DNA of 64,000 nucleotides from Enoplosus armatus (GCF_043641665.1 NC_092201.1:916001-980000); one strand, 5' to 3'. Shown: positions 40,128 through 52,969, numbered from the stretch's first letter. Numbers and translations: made by a program. The notes: generated by a model from the letters alone, not told the origin.

Positions 40128-40335
40128 GTCGAGCTGCAACGAGGATTATTTTCAGTCTCAACGAATCTGCAGATAATTTGCTTGATCAATCGTTCTGTCT
40201 ACAGATTCAATTTCCCAGAGCCAACTGTCTAAAGCTCAGAGATGGATACACAGGAAAAACTTTGAGGCATTGACGTTTTTGATTAATTGATTATCAAAAT
40301 AGCTGAAAATCAACCAATTGTTGCAGCTTTATTTA
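40128..40335. repeat. Teleost GGCTGCAAC-family element
   Basis: CGAGCTGCAACGAGGATTAT, TTTCAGTCTCAACGAATCTG and CTTGATCAATCGTTCTG, with the end TGATTAATTGATTATCAAAA, TAGCTGAAAATCAACCAATT and GTTGCAGCTTTA forming a near-inverse of the start. The middle carries AGAGCCAACTGTCTAAAGCT. Confidence 0.75.
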
Positions 40336-40847
40336 TTAGTAGCACATTGATTTTAAGGTCTGAAAAAATCTGAAATACCTCTATCAGTTGTGTGTTATTG
40401 ATTTCACAAACAATTCTCAACACCTAGTCCAACTTACCTGTAGTTTCTGGAGCTTTCGGCCACATCTGGTGGCCTCAGCTCAGTTGTCGTGGAGATGGTG
40501 TAGCTGTGTTGTGGATTGGTATTTTTTAGTTTTTGGGCTGTTTGTAGTCCCTCGCAGACGTGAGCAGGTGACCAAACTAATGTCTCAACGCCAAACGCTC
40601 ACGGCTGAACTGATGTGTATATTATAATGGCCTGGGCACGACTGTCTGCGTGACACAGTCATCAAAAACTTCTTATGTTTGTATTCCACAAGTCAGTTCT
40701 GTGATAAATTATATAACTGACACATCTACATATCCCATCATGCCTTGAGGGTTTCTCTGTTCTCCTGCTGTACATTGTCATACAGTGTGTCTGCATCTGA
40801 AGACTGAAGCACAGAGGACGTTTCTGTGTAACCAGTCTTTCCTCAGT

Positions 40848-41560
40848 GATGAAGGGGAGGAGGATGAAGGGGAGGAGGCTGAGGAGGCTGAGGGTGAGGA
40901 GGCTGAGGAGGCCGAGGGTGAGGAGGGGGCTGAGGAGGCTGAGGACGCCGAGGGGGAGGCTGAGGCTGAGGAGGCTGAGGAGGCCGAGGGTGATGAGGCT
41001 GAGGGTGATGAAGCCGAGGCTGAGGAGGCCGAGGGTGAGGAGGCCAAGGGTGAGGAGGCAGAGGGTGAGGAGGCAGAGGGTGAGGAGACTGAGGAGGCCG
41101 AGGGGGAGGCTGAGGCTGATGAGGCTGAGGAGGCCGAGGGTGATGAGGCTGAGGGTGATGAAGCCGAGGCTGAGGAGGCCGAGGGTGAGGAGGCCGAGGG
41201 TGAGGAGGCAGAGGGTGAGGAGGCTGAGGGTGAGGAGGCTGAGGGTGAGGAGGCTGAGGAGGCCGAGGGTGAGGAGGGGGCTGAGGAGGCTGAGGACGCC
41301 GAGGGGGAGGCTGAGGCTGATGAGGCTGAGGAGGCCGAGGGTGATGAGGCTGAGGGTGATGAAGCCGAGGCTGAGGAGGCCGAGGCTGAGGAGGCCGAGG
41401 GTGAGGAGGCCGAGGGTGAGGAGGCAGAGGGTGAGGAGGCTGAGGGTGAGGAGGCTGAGGGTGAGGAGGCTGAGGAGGCCGAGGGTGAGGAGGGGGCTGA
41501 GGAGGCTGAGGACGCCGAGGGGGAGGCTGAGGCTGAGGAGGCTGAGGAGGATGAAGGTGA
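40848..41560 (+). repeat. GA-rich coding-like minisatellite (Glu/Ala/Gly)
   Basis: About 710 bp built from GAGGAGGCTGAGGGT and GAGGCCGAGGGTGAG words, giving EEAEGEEAEGEE, EGDEAEGDEAEAEE and EEGAEEAEDAEGEAEAEEA in one frame. Larger blocks recur: GAGGGGGCTGAGG...GACGCCGAG begins at 40921, 41272 and 41488 (spacings 351 and 216, both multiples of three). The plus-strand frame is open from 40785 to a TGA at 41564. The edges resemble splice sites (TTTCCTCAG before 40847; GATGAAG/GTGACT at 41559). It has the look of an acidic protein segment, but no flanking exon or family is recognised. Confidence 0.9.
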
Positions 41561-41839
41561 CTGAAGCTTCCCTTCAGCAGCAGAGGTCCAGTCTCCAGCA
41601 GCATTTCATCACTTCCCCCACTCTTTATTTGTTCTGTCTGGAAATAATAATAACTAATGAGTAGGTTTGGTTTGGAAACCAGTGATATGGACAGAGAGAC
41701 GGAGCGTGAGGCGAGTCGTCCATCCTGAGACAGCACAGGAAGTAGGAGGAGACCCTGTTTACCCTCACATGTGACCCACATGTGTCCATACTGAGTGTCC
41801 TGAAGAATCTGGTCAGGCTCATGTTATTGATTTATTCTT

Positions 41840-42360
41840 TATCAGATAGTTCCTGATTTAAATCAGAATTAGACAATTTTAGGCTGTATTTTACTGTATA
41901 TTATTATACATTATTCTTTTGAATTATGACTTTTTGTGGTAAAATGATCTCATGATATTACTGCTTTTTATTAAATTACAGCATTATTATGATGTTACAG
42001 CTTTTTCTTGTAAAGTTAAGACTTTATCTCATGATATTTTGATATTACAACATTTTTTTCCTCATAATTTCAACATAATCCATGATATTACGGCTTTTTC
42101 TAGTAGAATTACAACTTAATTGTTGTTTTGTGACTTTTTTCTTATATAATTATTTATGACTTCTCTTTTAACAAACTGACTTATTAATATCATGACGTTA
42201 GCTTATGATACAGATTTTCCTGTAAAATCAGGACTATTTCAGATATTTTGAAATTGAAAATGAGACTTAATTCTGATGATTCATAAATGTACATGTTATC
42301 TTATGATTTCCGTCTTTTCCTTGTGATATCATGACTGTTTCATGAAATGAGGACACATTA
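41840..42360. repeat. Degenerate TE-like tract (ATGATATTAC...CTTTTTC words)
   Basis: Loosely repeated GATATTAC, TTTTTCTTGTAAA, ATTACAACTT and TTATGACTT words over about 500 bp, a pattern common to a teleost dispersed repeat. Individual units are too diverged to set a period. Confidence 0.5.
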
Positions 42361-44559
42361 CAGATACTGTCTCCGTCAGTAGCTGTTGGTAAGGACGTCT
42401 CCCTCCTACAGACCTCTTGCATACAGCACATTCACTTTAACATCAGGTCTAGGAGTAAAGCGTGTTTAAGATGTGACTCCATTAGTAAAGAAGAAGTGTG
42501 GAAACATGTCTCTTCTTGTGTAGTGACGTTTAAAGGTGGCAGGTGGAAACATCCTCCAGCTCAGTCAGACTGTCTTGTTCTCCCTTCAGGGAGTGAGAGA
42601 GTCGTGTAGTGGAGTGCTGCAGAGCTCGGATTATCCTTCTCAAAAAGCCGTGAAAATTGCTGTAATAATTCAAAAATTGCCTCCCTGCATCATGCACAGA
42701 GCCTCTTCTTCTTTCTGAAGATTTGTGTTTGTGTAGCTCAGACAAAGTGCTACAGCGGCTCAGTAATTTGCATGTTTTGTTTATGAGAGCTATCTCCTGC
42801 CCTTTGTGGAGACAGCGTTTTCAGCACAAGTCCATATCATTGCTCAATTTCACGCAGACCTGAAGTTAATTGTTGTGGTTTCATGGACATCAATGTGTTT
42901 TCACTGCCAGTGGACACAGCACTGTTCTCTCCTGCACTCCACTACCATCCATACACTCTGCTTTAGGGGGTGGAAAGTTACAGTCGATTATATCGGCACA
43001 TTTGATATTTACAAAGTTCAACCTGATCCTAGACCGGGGAAGGTGTGCAGTTCACAGATTCGGAGATAAACCAGGACTCAGAGCTACAGGTCGGGATGCT
43101 AATGAAGTGTGATATTTCTACAACTCATTTATGCTCTGACCGAGACGGCTCTCTGTTGTCTGAATAGGAGAGAAGACTGTGTTCGGTCCACAGCAGCTCT
43201 GACTGAACACTACGGCTAAGATGTGTGAGCATACGCAGATCTTTCATTTGTTCACCAGCAGTGACTGAATGTCTGGGTTCTCTTCTTCTGTGTTTTTGTT
43301 AGCAGAGCAGCCTCCCTGCTTCTTTAAAAGAAACTGGCCGCTATCAGATTTTTTAAACTCCCAAATATCGATGTCGCATTGGTTTTCACAGATAGATTAC
43401 AGTCTTTATCGTGTGTCATTGTGTTGTTAGCAACAGAGGACGCACAGTGTGGACGTCGGCTGCAGTTTATGTGGAGCACATGGCAGTTTGTGGAGGTCAG
43501 TTGATCTCTGCTGTCAGATCTGAATGGCTTCAGTCTGTCTGCTGCACAGCCGGCGTAGTGATGAGCTGCAGGGACAAAAGCTGCACTCATTTGTTTCCTG
43601 TCTCTGGAGCCTCAGTCTTCCCCATTCAGGCCTCAACCTTAATGAACTTCCTCACATCTTCTCACCTCGGTATCGTAGCAACACGTTTTATCACCGTCCA
43701 GTCACCTGGGCCTCAGCTTTGTGTGCATACGACTACAAGAATAGAAGTACAGGAAGTTGCAGCGAGGGTTTAAATGTGAAGCTTTTCGCAGGTCCAGTAC
43801 ATTAAGTTTCTGTTTGTTGTCGTTCACATGGTTCACATTCAGTCCTTTTCTTCTTCCTCCACCCACTCGTGCCGTCCAGCTGACTGACACGATGAATAAC
43901 GTCTTTCTGAAGAGGCCGGTGAGACACGAGCAAATTCCTTGACATGGAAGCGACTTGTGTACGTGAGCTCTTTCATGCATAACAGATTACAGTTCAGCTC
44001 AGGTTTGAGTCACCCCGCATCTGTCAATCAGCGGACAATAGTGGACTGAGCTCCTCTTTTTATTCAGCAAACCAAAGTAAAACATGTTGTTGGGTGTCGT
44101 TACCCTCTTCAGCTCCAGCGTTCACTCTCATTGCCTCTTAAACAGCTTTAAATTCAGGAAACGATGTATCTGATCGCTGTGATTCAGCGAAATATTCAAA
44201 CCATGTAATGGAGAGATTCTTCTCGTCTTGTGTATATTTCATCCACATTTCCACTAAATTCATCCTGGCAGATAAAGTTCTATCACTACACTGTGTGTCA
44301 TGATACAATTTGATAACATTTTTAGGAAAGTCGGTTATGTTTGACACAAAAACTTAACTTCACATACACATAAAGATGTATTAGTCATTGATAAAAGGAT
44401 ATTTCAACTGTCAACTAAATGGTACACATTTCTATATTTAAACTTTTAGTCTTCTCTTTTTTCTCAACTATTTTGAGTTGTTTTCAGTTGTTGATACAAA
44501 TTGAATCCTCAGTGGGATTCACAGATGAAAATGTGCTGTTATAGTTGCTTTTAGCTGTT

Positions 44560-44860
44560 AGTTACTGAAACGGTTCGCTTTATTGATCGATTTGTTGATC
44601 TACGGAGGGGTAATTGGCAACCATTTGGATAATTGATTGATAGTGTAAGTCATTTTCTTGCAGCAAAAATGCCCAAAATGTCGTGGAGCCATGTTCACAA
44701 ATGTGAATATGTGTTTGTTTTTGTGTCAGGACCAAACAAGCTGTTTAAACATGAAAAGTGAAAGTATTTTGTAACATTTATGAACCACATGTTTATTGGA
44801 TTCATTGAGAAAATAATCTGTAAATGATCGATATTAAGCTGTAGTAGTGTAGCGTGATGG
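44560..44860. repeat. Degraded GGCTGCAAC-family element
   Basis: GTTACTGAAACGGTTCGCTT, TTATTGATCGATTTGTTGAT, GGATAATTGATTGATAGTGT, CAGCAAAAATGCCCAAAATG and GATTCATTGAGAAAATAATC. Order and words fit the family. Confidence 0.6.
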
Positions 44861-45069
44861 CCAACATTGAAAATATAAGCTAAACGTTGTCCTGGTTATA
44901 AACATGTGGTGTCAGTACGCTCACATTTAGTCATTAAGTCGGAAGTATTTTGGTCCTGTACAGCCTCCGTACCTCTGGAAGCAGCAGTTGATTGGTGTAG
45001 CCCACATGAACCTTTAACAGAGCTTCATGAACATTAAATCCAAACCCTCTTCTCTCTTTTTAAAGAAAT

Positions 45070-45096
45070 AAAACACCCCCCGCCCCCCCTCCCCAC
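45070..45096. repeat. C-rich low-complexity run
   Basis: CACCCCCCGCCCCCCCTCCCC, no function apparent. Confidence 0.85.
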
Positions 45097-46145
45097 CAGC
45101 CCTGCTGTTTAAATCACCCATGAAGCCCTGCAGAGGCTCGATGAACTCACCTTGAACGCTGTAATTTAAAGGACAGTTCTGACTTTTTTCACAGATTAGA
45201 ATCGGGTCCTTGTTGAAGCATTTTCCCTTCCTGTAAAGGGCACAGCATTAGGAAAGGCAGCCGTATTGACTTTTCCCTTGATAAGGTTTTCCAGCTCGTC
45301 TCTGTGTTGATAACCGAGTGCAGCGGCGGGCGGAGGCTTCGGTCAGCAGCTTACCGGCTGACAACACCGCTGTGCACAGTCAGCAGCGGGACCCGGCCAG
45401 AAAGACCCACTTTATCATCAAACGCTGAGCCGCAGCATCTCAACCCTGCTTTATGACAGATTATTTTGACAGTTACCATGACAGCAGCATGAAATGTCTT
45501 CATGCGAGATTTCAACAAGGAGATGTCCTGAAAACTTCACCAGTGACAAAACTTTCTACCTTAAAGCTGCGTTTTGAAAGACGTTTCTATAAAAACACAG
45601 CAGTCTAATCCGCCTCAACTGGAAGACTGGAAACGTTGGAAAAGACATGAGAAAATCAAGTATTTCTTCGGTTATAAAACCAGCAATATAAACCAGGCGG
45701 GTTGGTAAACATGAGCATTCTTCGGATGTTTATCTACTGTCATGCACCAGAGGGCACTTTGGCCTGATGTTGGCGCTACAGAAAAGGTCCTCAGGTCACC
45801 AGAATCAGTCTGAATCATCCCACGAGGACCAAGAATATCTACAGCACGTTTCATGAACATGTCGGTGGACGTTTTTCTTGTTTATTGGGCTGGACGGACA
45901 CATGAGTACAATGAGAGGAAGAGGATTGTGTGGACGGTCCACGTCATAAGTTGCTGTATAACTACGGTGGAGTTGATTATCTCCACTTGCCAAAGATCTC
46001 TCTTCATATTATAAAGCAGTTTATTCTGTGGCACCATCTGTGTCAACCTTGTATAAACTCAGAATACTCCAATAAATGGGATCCCGTTTCCGTCACCATC
46101 CTTGAATCTTGTTTTTAATTTCTCAGGGTTTTGTACTTCCCACTA

Positions 46146-46240
46146 GAAAGCCTTTCAGTGGCTCAAAGGGCGCGGTCCCTCCCGCTCCTTGTGGACGTTT
46201 TATTTTAAACATCTGCAGGAAACTTTTAGTTTCAGAAACT
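46146..46240 (+). repeat. Dispersed repeat, copy B
   Basis: GAAAGCCTTTCAGTGGCTCA, AAGGGCGCGGTCCCTCCCGC, TCCTTGTGGACGTTTTATTT and ACATCTGCAGGAAACTTTTA parallel the copy at 39100-39230. Confidence 0.75.
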
Positions 46241-48078
46241 TAACAGCGATTGAAAAAACGGCAAAGTAGAAGCGACTGGAAGTAATCAGTGACTGAAGGC
46301 AACGTATTTCTAGCAGAATGTTGAATATAATATGACACGTGACACTGAATTCACCTTGTGAACCAGTGTAGTGCAGGTAGTTCTAGCTTGTAGTTGTTTG
46401 TGTGGGCCAGGCTATTATTTGAGACACCTTTTTAAACCATCACAACAACTATGTGGCGCAAATGGGAGCATGCATCCACACTTTCTGGCTAATTGGCAGA
46501 CATCTGAAACCAAACCTGACCTTGAAAATTAAATCTGTCTCCTCGCTGTTTCCCACCAAGCGACGATCCCCCAAACAGGAAGTGTCTTTGGGTTTGTGGC
46601 GAGCGGCTCCGGTGTCTTTGATCAGTGAAAGGGAAGCATGTATGGACAGGGGGACGCCCCGCTCACATCTGATTCAGTTAGCCCACAGACTGACAGGATG
46701 ATGGGCTGTAGCAGCCTGCTGCTCCCATAACCCACTTCACCTCCATCTGTCAGACTGAGAGGGAGTTCAGTGTAAACTCAGCTCTGCAGAACACAGGAGC
46801 TCCACTATCTGAACCGGACGCTGTTACATTGAGTCTTTGTCACGTTGGGAGTCCTTTGAATTACTTTGTGTACTGCTGAGTGGCTAAATCCTTAGAAATA
46901 AATCATAATTTATTAGTTATATTTTCTGTAAAGTAACTTGTAACTACAGCTGTCAAAATAGATGTAGTGGAATGAAAAGTGCAATATTTGTAATAAAGTG
47001 TGTTGGAACATCAAGTGTTTCTCTCTGACGTTGGAAATCGTATTTCATATTTAGGCTGACGGCAGCTTTGGCAGCAGATTATAATTCACTTTGATTCTGT
47101 AGGTCATTTGCCGAAAGGTGAAAATCAGATTTGCTCTCTTCGAGCCGACGTCTGTTCTCGAGAAGATGAGAAGTAGCATCCGTCTGTCGCATCGCTCCAC
47201 ATTCACCAGTGTTTCTGTGGTTGAACAAGGCCAGGGATTAAATAAGGGCTTCAAGAGGATTCAGATTCACTAACAGGCTATCGAGTTTAGCATTGCTGGT
47301 CTGTGTAACTCAATGCAATCACTCAGCTCTCTGATCTCCTTCTGAAAAGTGAAACATGTCTGGGGTTTATTATCCATATGAAAAGATCAGTGAGTATCTT
47401 CAGCACGTTGGAGTTTCATGACTTACACAACCATTTGATTTCTTAGCATTCCCAAAACTACAGCTGCCGTGCCAGTTTAGAAACCAAGCTTCGGCCGATG
47501 AGTCGATACTGACACAGGGTTAGGGTTATGTCGAGTTTTCATATTTTTTATACCCAAAAAATGTCAACTCAAAGCAAATCCTATAATTCGGATGATAAAA
47601 GCAAACATTTTGATCTCATCGCTCAGCCCTGAAACTTATGAGCCTTTTAACCCTTTAACAGCCTGTTGGTTTGAAAGTAGGTAGACTCCACATTTGTAAG
47701 GTTTCAGGTGTATTCTCTGTCGTGACTTTCTGTGGTTTCAGACATCTCTCACGTTGTTTTAAGGTCCCGTGTGGGTTAAAATCTTTTAGTCGTTTGTTAA
47801 TTGTGATTTTATAATCACATCTCTGTTTGATTCTGATTTTGTGTTGTCTGTCTCAAGCTGTTTGTCAGAGCTGCCCATCTTTGCCAGGGAAGAGATTTGT
47901 AATCTCAACCAGTCTTTCTGGTGAAATAAACACATGGAAACGGTTCCTTTGCTCTGCCTGTTAGGCCAGAGAAGAGTTCGAGCTAACCCTGGTTGAAGTA
48001 GTGTTTGGATCATAAAACCTCTGCGAGCCCTTCCCTGCTCCCTCCAGTACGAAGTGACGAGTTGTTTGTTACCTTCAG

Positions 48079-48176
48079 ACTCGCTGCAGCGTCAGCTTCA
48101 TGAGGCTGCTGTTATTGTTGCTGAGGAGAGTCAACAGCTCAAACTGGCACAAGCCCGGAGAAGTCTGGAGCTGAAA
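48079..48176 (+). other. Candidate orphan coiled-coil exon
   Basis: A pyrimidine-rich acceptor TTTGTTACCTTCAG precedes 48079, and CTGAAA/GTGAGT is a near-consensus donor at 48176/48177. Only one of the three frames is open (phase 1 in, phase 0 out). It gives 32 residues starting SLQRQLHEAAVIVAEESQQL and ending ARRSLELK, rich in E/Q/R/L/A with heptad-like spacing, as in a coiled coil. The LQRQLH start recalls the LKRQLH of the phf21b exon at 31081, but the phase differs. I recognise no gene, and a phf21b alternative exon, another gene or chance are all possible. Confidence 0.35.
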
Positions 48177-49861
48177 GTGAGTCTCTGAGCTCCCCAGTCT
48201 TCTGCTTTTGTATTAACTGGGCTCTTCTTTAATCTTTTATTTATCCTCTGAACTAAAGAGGTCATCCTGATTAAACATTGAGCGGGAGCGCTGCAGTTTG
48301 GGAGTTTACGAGGAGGGGAAGAAGAAGAAGAAGAAGAAGTAGTGGTGGCAGAAAGTCATTTTGTTGTTTTGGCTGCCAGGCGTCGGCTCCTGTCATCACT
48401 GGATCACTTCCCCCCTCCGCCGGGATTAGTCGGTTAGGGATCAGACACCTCTGCTGACCTGCCCCCCCCTCTCGTCTCCTGTTTGGATCCTTTTCTTTAA
48501 ACTGAAAATGATCCGTCTTGAATGTAGGGAAGGAATCTAAGAGGAAACAAACAATTAGGAGCAGAAGAAGTCTGGCGCTGCAATTAAACCACTGCTTATT
48601 AATACCACCACCAACACTGTCGTCAGTCAGCGTGGGCTCCGTCTCCAGAGCTGCTGAATCAGCCCCTCCTCAGCATCCTGACCCCTGATTGGTTCAGATG
48701 GCTCTGTTAAATGGGTAATTATGGAAGGGCCAGGGGTGCTGTTCCATGAATAATGTTGAATGACTGCTCACTGCAAATTATTAATTGTTTTACTTGATCT
48801 GTTGAACTCATGTGGACTAACTCGCAGCGTATCAATTACGATGTTGTTCTAAGTGTTTGTGGAAATCCAATCAGTCTTCAGTGGCAGCGAACAACACAAT
48901 CTCAAACTGTAACCAGCTCTTCTGTCCTGGATCGAGATGTGGAACATGGACCGACCCGGTTGGTCTACCTGTGTTTACTGGCCTTCGACCTCCCTCTCGT
49001 CTTGTTTCAGACGACGAGGTGATGAGTTATCAGCAGTCCTTCACTTGCATCATGTCTGGTCTTCTTTTGGGATTAGAAACCTGGATGTGGTGTTAGTAAG
49101 TGGACATGTTTAAACCTGATCTTTAAGCAGATCACGTGATGCAGACTTTTAGTGTTTATGGATCCATATTGGCAATTAAAACCATCCAGACTGCGTGAAA
49201 CAAACACAGGAGCTACATGACGAGCCTGTGGGGGGTTAAAACAAATGGACTGTTCTGATTGTTAGACCCTCACGATGTGGTTAACGGAACGTTTTCGAGG
49301 ATTTAGTACACTTCTGGACTGCCAGGCTGCTTTGAAAGACACCAAATCTTTAGCCACGCGTGGCAGCGTGGCTCCAGGGATGGAAAATATCTCAGCAGCT
49401 ATTTGATGGTTGCTGTGAAAAGACTTTTGGCGATTCCAAGAGAAAAGTTTGGTACAGACATTTACGTCAACTTTTAAAAATGTTTTTTTGACTGCTGCCA
49501 CATCACAGATGACGGTCGTGACTGATGATAAACAGGATTAGAGTTCATGTGGCTTCCTGTAAACAAGATGTAACCTGCATACCAGTCAAACAGGTAGATT
49601 TGTGTCAGTTCCAAGAAAAGCCCCCAAGTTTTGTTACTGACAGTAAATTCTAGTTTAGTATGAACTGGATGTTTTCACACGGCCGTGAAGACGTAGAGGA
49701 GCAGGCCTTTGTCTTTGAGAGAAAGCGAGCAGAGAAAAGACAGGAATGTTATTGTCTTTCCCACAGCAGCTGGTTCCTTCTCAGCCCCTGCTGTCCAGGC
49801 CTCATTCACTGCTCTCTGATTAGGTTTTTGTTGCCTCTCCCTCCGTCTCCTGCCTGTATAT

Positions 49862-49882
49862 ATGTGTGTGTGTGTGTGTGTG
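49862..49882. repeat. (TG)n microsatellite
   Basis: About ten TG units following TATATA. Confidence 0.9.
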
Positions 49883-52800
49883 TTTGGGGGGTGGGGCGTG
49901 GGGGTGAGGAAGTGGTTGGTTCGTCAAGGCTTTTTTAGGAACAAAGAATGGACTCACTCAGCCAGCTAAACAGACATCACCAGAAAGAGGTCAATTATGG
50001 AAAAGGACTAACGGAGCAAAAGAAATCCTCAATGTTAGTCTGATTAGTCTTTGTTATGGAAACCATTTCGTACACTTCGGCTCAGAGAAATTGGTCTCCT
50101 GCTGTCGGCGTCGGGCCCTGATTGTATGTCTGACATCTATGAAAATGTGAAATGCTCTTTTCACTCCACAAGCTTCTCGTGATGGAAAAAAAGAACACTT
50201 TGTCCTGCTGGAGCCACTGCTATCCTCAAAACACATGAAGAAGAAAAACACAACTTAAAACTGCAGAAAAAGAGTTTTGCTTTCTGTATTTAAATGAGAA
50301 CAATGTGTGGGAGGGGCCTGTGTTTTTGGCCTTCTTACCCAGCTTTCATTTACGTACTCAGCCTACTAGGCTTACTAGGCCAGCATCCCACAATGCCCTG
50401 CTTTTTATGCATTATTGAGCCTCCTGGTGGCATCCTTAAAAGGGGAAGAGGCCTCGCCATAAAAGGAAGTAGGACTCTGCATTCAACAAGGGTGACTTCA
50501 AAGACCCTTTGAAAAATTGATCAGGTGGGGTTGTAGCTAAAGTAGATCTCAGGCTGAGGCCTTTTCATCAGGTTAACAACACAAAAAGGAAAAACACTTA
50601 TTTATGTGCATGAAAGGAAGAAAACATCTGCTGAGGATTCCTCTGGAGGGGCTGGGACACCTCGGACACTTTAAAGGTCGCATCTTTCCTGTTTTTCAGC
50701 TGGTGTTTCCTTAAATGTGTTGCACTGAGAGTGTGTCACTGTGGTATGATAAGACTCAATAGCAATATAGTAAAGTTTCCATGGTAACGGCGTTGCTGCT
50801 CAGGTTAATCGTGATTGCAACCCAGTGGTGTTGCTTTTTACAGAGAGGTCATTAACAAAACCAGAGAAATCAGAGAAAAAGGAGCCAGACTGGACTGCGG
50901 AGGACCGAGGAGGACCGAGGAGGACACGGATAGTGGTGTTGGACAAATCTGACAAAAGAAAACAGATGCTAGAGAGTGAAAACATCATCTAAATGTTTTG
51001 TCCAGTCTGTGGCAGCAAATGTGGAGAGAAATAATCGACTCTGGAGTCTGTTTGGTGGGTTTGAACCTGGATGGATTACTGAGCAGGTCCAGGGGGCTCA
51101 GGTCCAGGGGCTGCTAAGAGTTGCTCTGGTTCTTGTTGGAAAGTCAAAGAACTCAGTCACAAATAGAGACAGTCCAATCACATTTTCATGTTTTTGTTAT
51201 TATTATTTTTGTCAGTGGCAACAATCAGTGGAAAAAAAATGATCAAAATCAATTTAATTAATTTAAATTTTTAAGCAAGAATTTCCAAATTCTGTGGTTC
51301 CAACTTCTCAGAGGGGCAAAATATATTTTTCTCAACTTTAAGCTTTTAAAAACAAATTCTCTTGAAGTGGTAAACTGATATAATTTCTGCTCGTGTTCTT
51401 AGTAAACTGAATATGTTGGAGTCGTTTAATAACTCTTAAAGCTTCTCTTTAGTCGCGGCATCAGACCTGTTTTACACTGACAGCGATTGTACCTCGACTG
51501 CCTCACTCGTGTGTGTGATGTGTGTGTGCTACAGGCGTCAACATGAGAGATTTGTCTCATCTTTGTTGTTGAAGATGTTTGTGATTTTGGAGTGAAGGGG
51601 ATTGTTTAGAGCCCCAGAATACACGTACCAATAAAACTTTATTTAAGTATATTGTCTGAGGACATGACTTCACTTGGATTTGTGCTGATTCCTGTCTTTT
51701 TATTTTAGGTTCTGAAGAAAGGATTTGCTTTAGTAGTTCTCTGAAGAGCAACTTAACACCCCCTCTTCACAAATTACAGAATGCATTCAAACAGACACGT
51801 TGCCTGTGCTTCGCTACGTAGAGGACGACGTCATTTCACATCATAGGTGCAGCAGCATTTGCAAAGAACTGAAACCAGAATCAACGGATTAGAAAAGACT
51901 TAAAAAGTGGATTTAGGTTTGAGACAAGTCACTGAAGTTTATTTTGAGTCCGTAATGTCTGTTCTTGGTCCAGTCCTGGCGATCTTCCTGTCCAGGTGTC
52001 TGTGACCTTCAGGTTTTCTAGTCGAGCCGTTCAGTTAGCTCCAGTGTGTCTGTGATTCAGTCTGAGAGTCCCAGCTGTGTCATCAGTGCCATCAGCCCAT
52101 TGTTGTGGTCCACAGCAGCCATGTATCTGAGTGACAGCCCACGCCCGAGGCCGCGGTGCGTCTGTGACGCCTCCTCCAGAGCCTCCTCTTCTCTGTGGAA
52201 GGTCACGGGGTCGAACATCACATTACATCACCCGGATGGCAATAAAGGCCGCACTAAACGCCACGCGCTGCATCGCAGAGCCCGCCATTAAATAACTCCA
52301 ACCTGCAGGTGTTGATGCTCACTGCGGGGACGGGAGTCCAGAGGAGGAGGCTGCTGCCATTTAGTAAAAAGGGTCGGGGGTGGGGGGGCAATCAGGTGAC
52401 TGTGGGACTTCCTTATATGAAAAACAGCACTTCAACAACCTCTGAGTTACAAAGGTCATAAAAGGGTAAAGAAAACAAGCACAATGGAAAAACAAAGTTC
52501 AACTTCTTTCAGTATTTCAGCCTCTCGTGCACCTAATTTCGTTGCATATATAAAAATATATAATTTGTATGTATTTATGTCATAAAATGTCATCAAACCC
52601 TAACGCCTGCAGGGAGGTCTCGTTAGCATTTTATGACTTCCATCTAATTAAACCTTTATGATCATGCAGTTGTTTAACAGTCATGAAACGCCTGCAGGCA
52701 AATATTCACGTTCTTTACTTTTAAATGAGATGTCAAAGTTACCAGCAGATGTTCTGAAGTGAGGAGGTCTTTGTCATTATTATTCTTAACTATGAAATGT

Positions 52801-52969
52801 GTCAACAAAGATGAGAAATATGTGGAAGGAAGTGATGAAGTAACCAACCCTCCACCCAGTGAAGGGGGTGCAGCTGAAACAGACCTGCAGCTGTGATGTA
52901 GGAGAGCGATGCTCAGGAGGCGTTGGCCTGATTTACTAAACGCTTCCCTGTTGTCCCATGATACAACAG

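Larger units (their letters stand above)
31147..48078 (+). other. phf21b: phf21b intron (inferred), no recognised gene
   Basis: About 17 kb after the phf21b exon at 31081, with G/A-rich stretches (32321-32345), A/T-rich unique DNA and the repeats listed separately. I searched by eye for the next phf21b exon and for genes on either strand and found none I can support. Orphan exon-like signals at 32524 and 43880 are given as findings. Confidence 0.5.

Noticed and set aside
40843..41781. Pro/Gln/His-rich minus-strand frame and Arg/Leu-rich plus-strand frame over the GA-rich array
   Set aside because: They are shadow frames of a repeat whose words lack stops in several frames. The acidic frame is the only one with splice-like borders, and even that is unproven.
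43411..43773. 120-codon plus-strand frame
   Set aside because: No family resemblance and no splice or promoter context. The mixed Cys/Ser/His composition is typical of chance frames.
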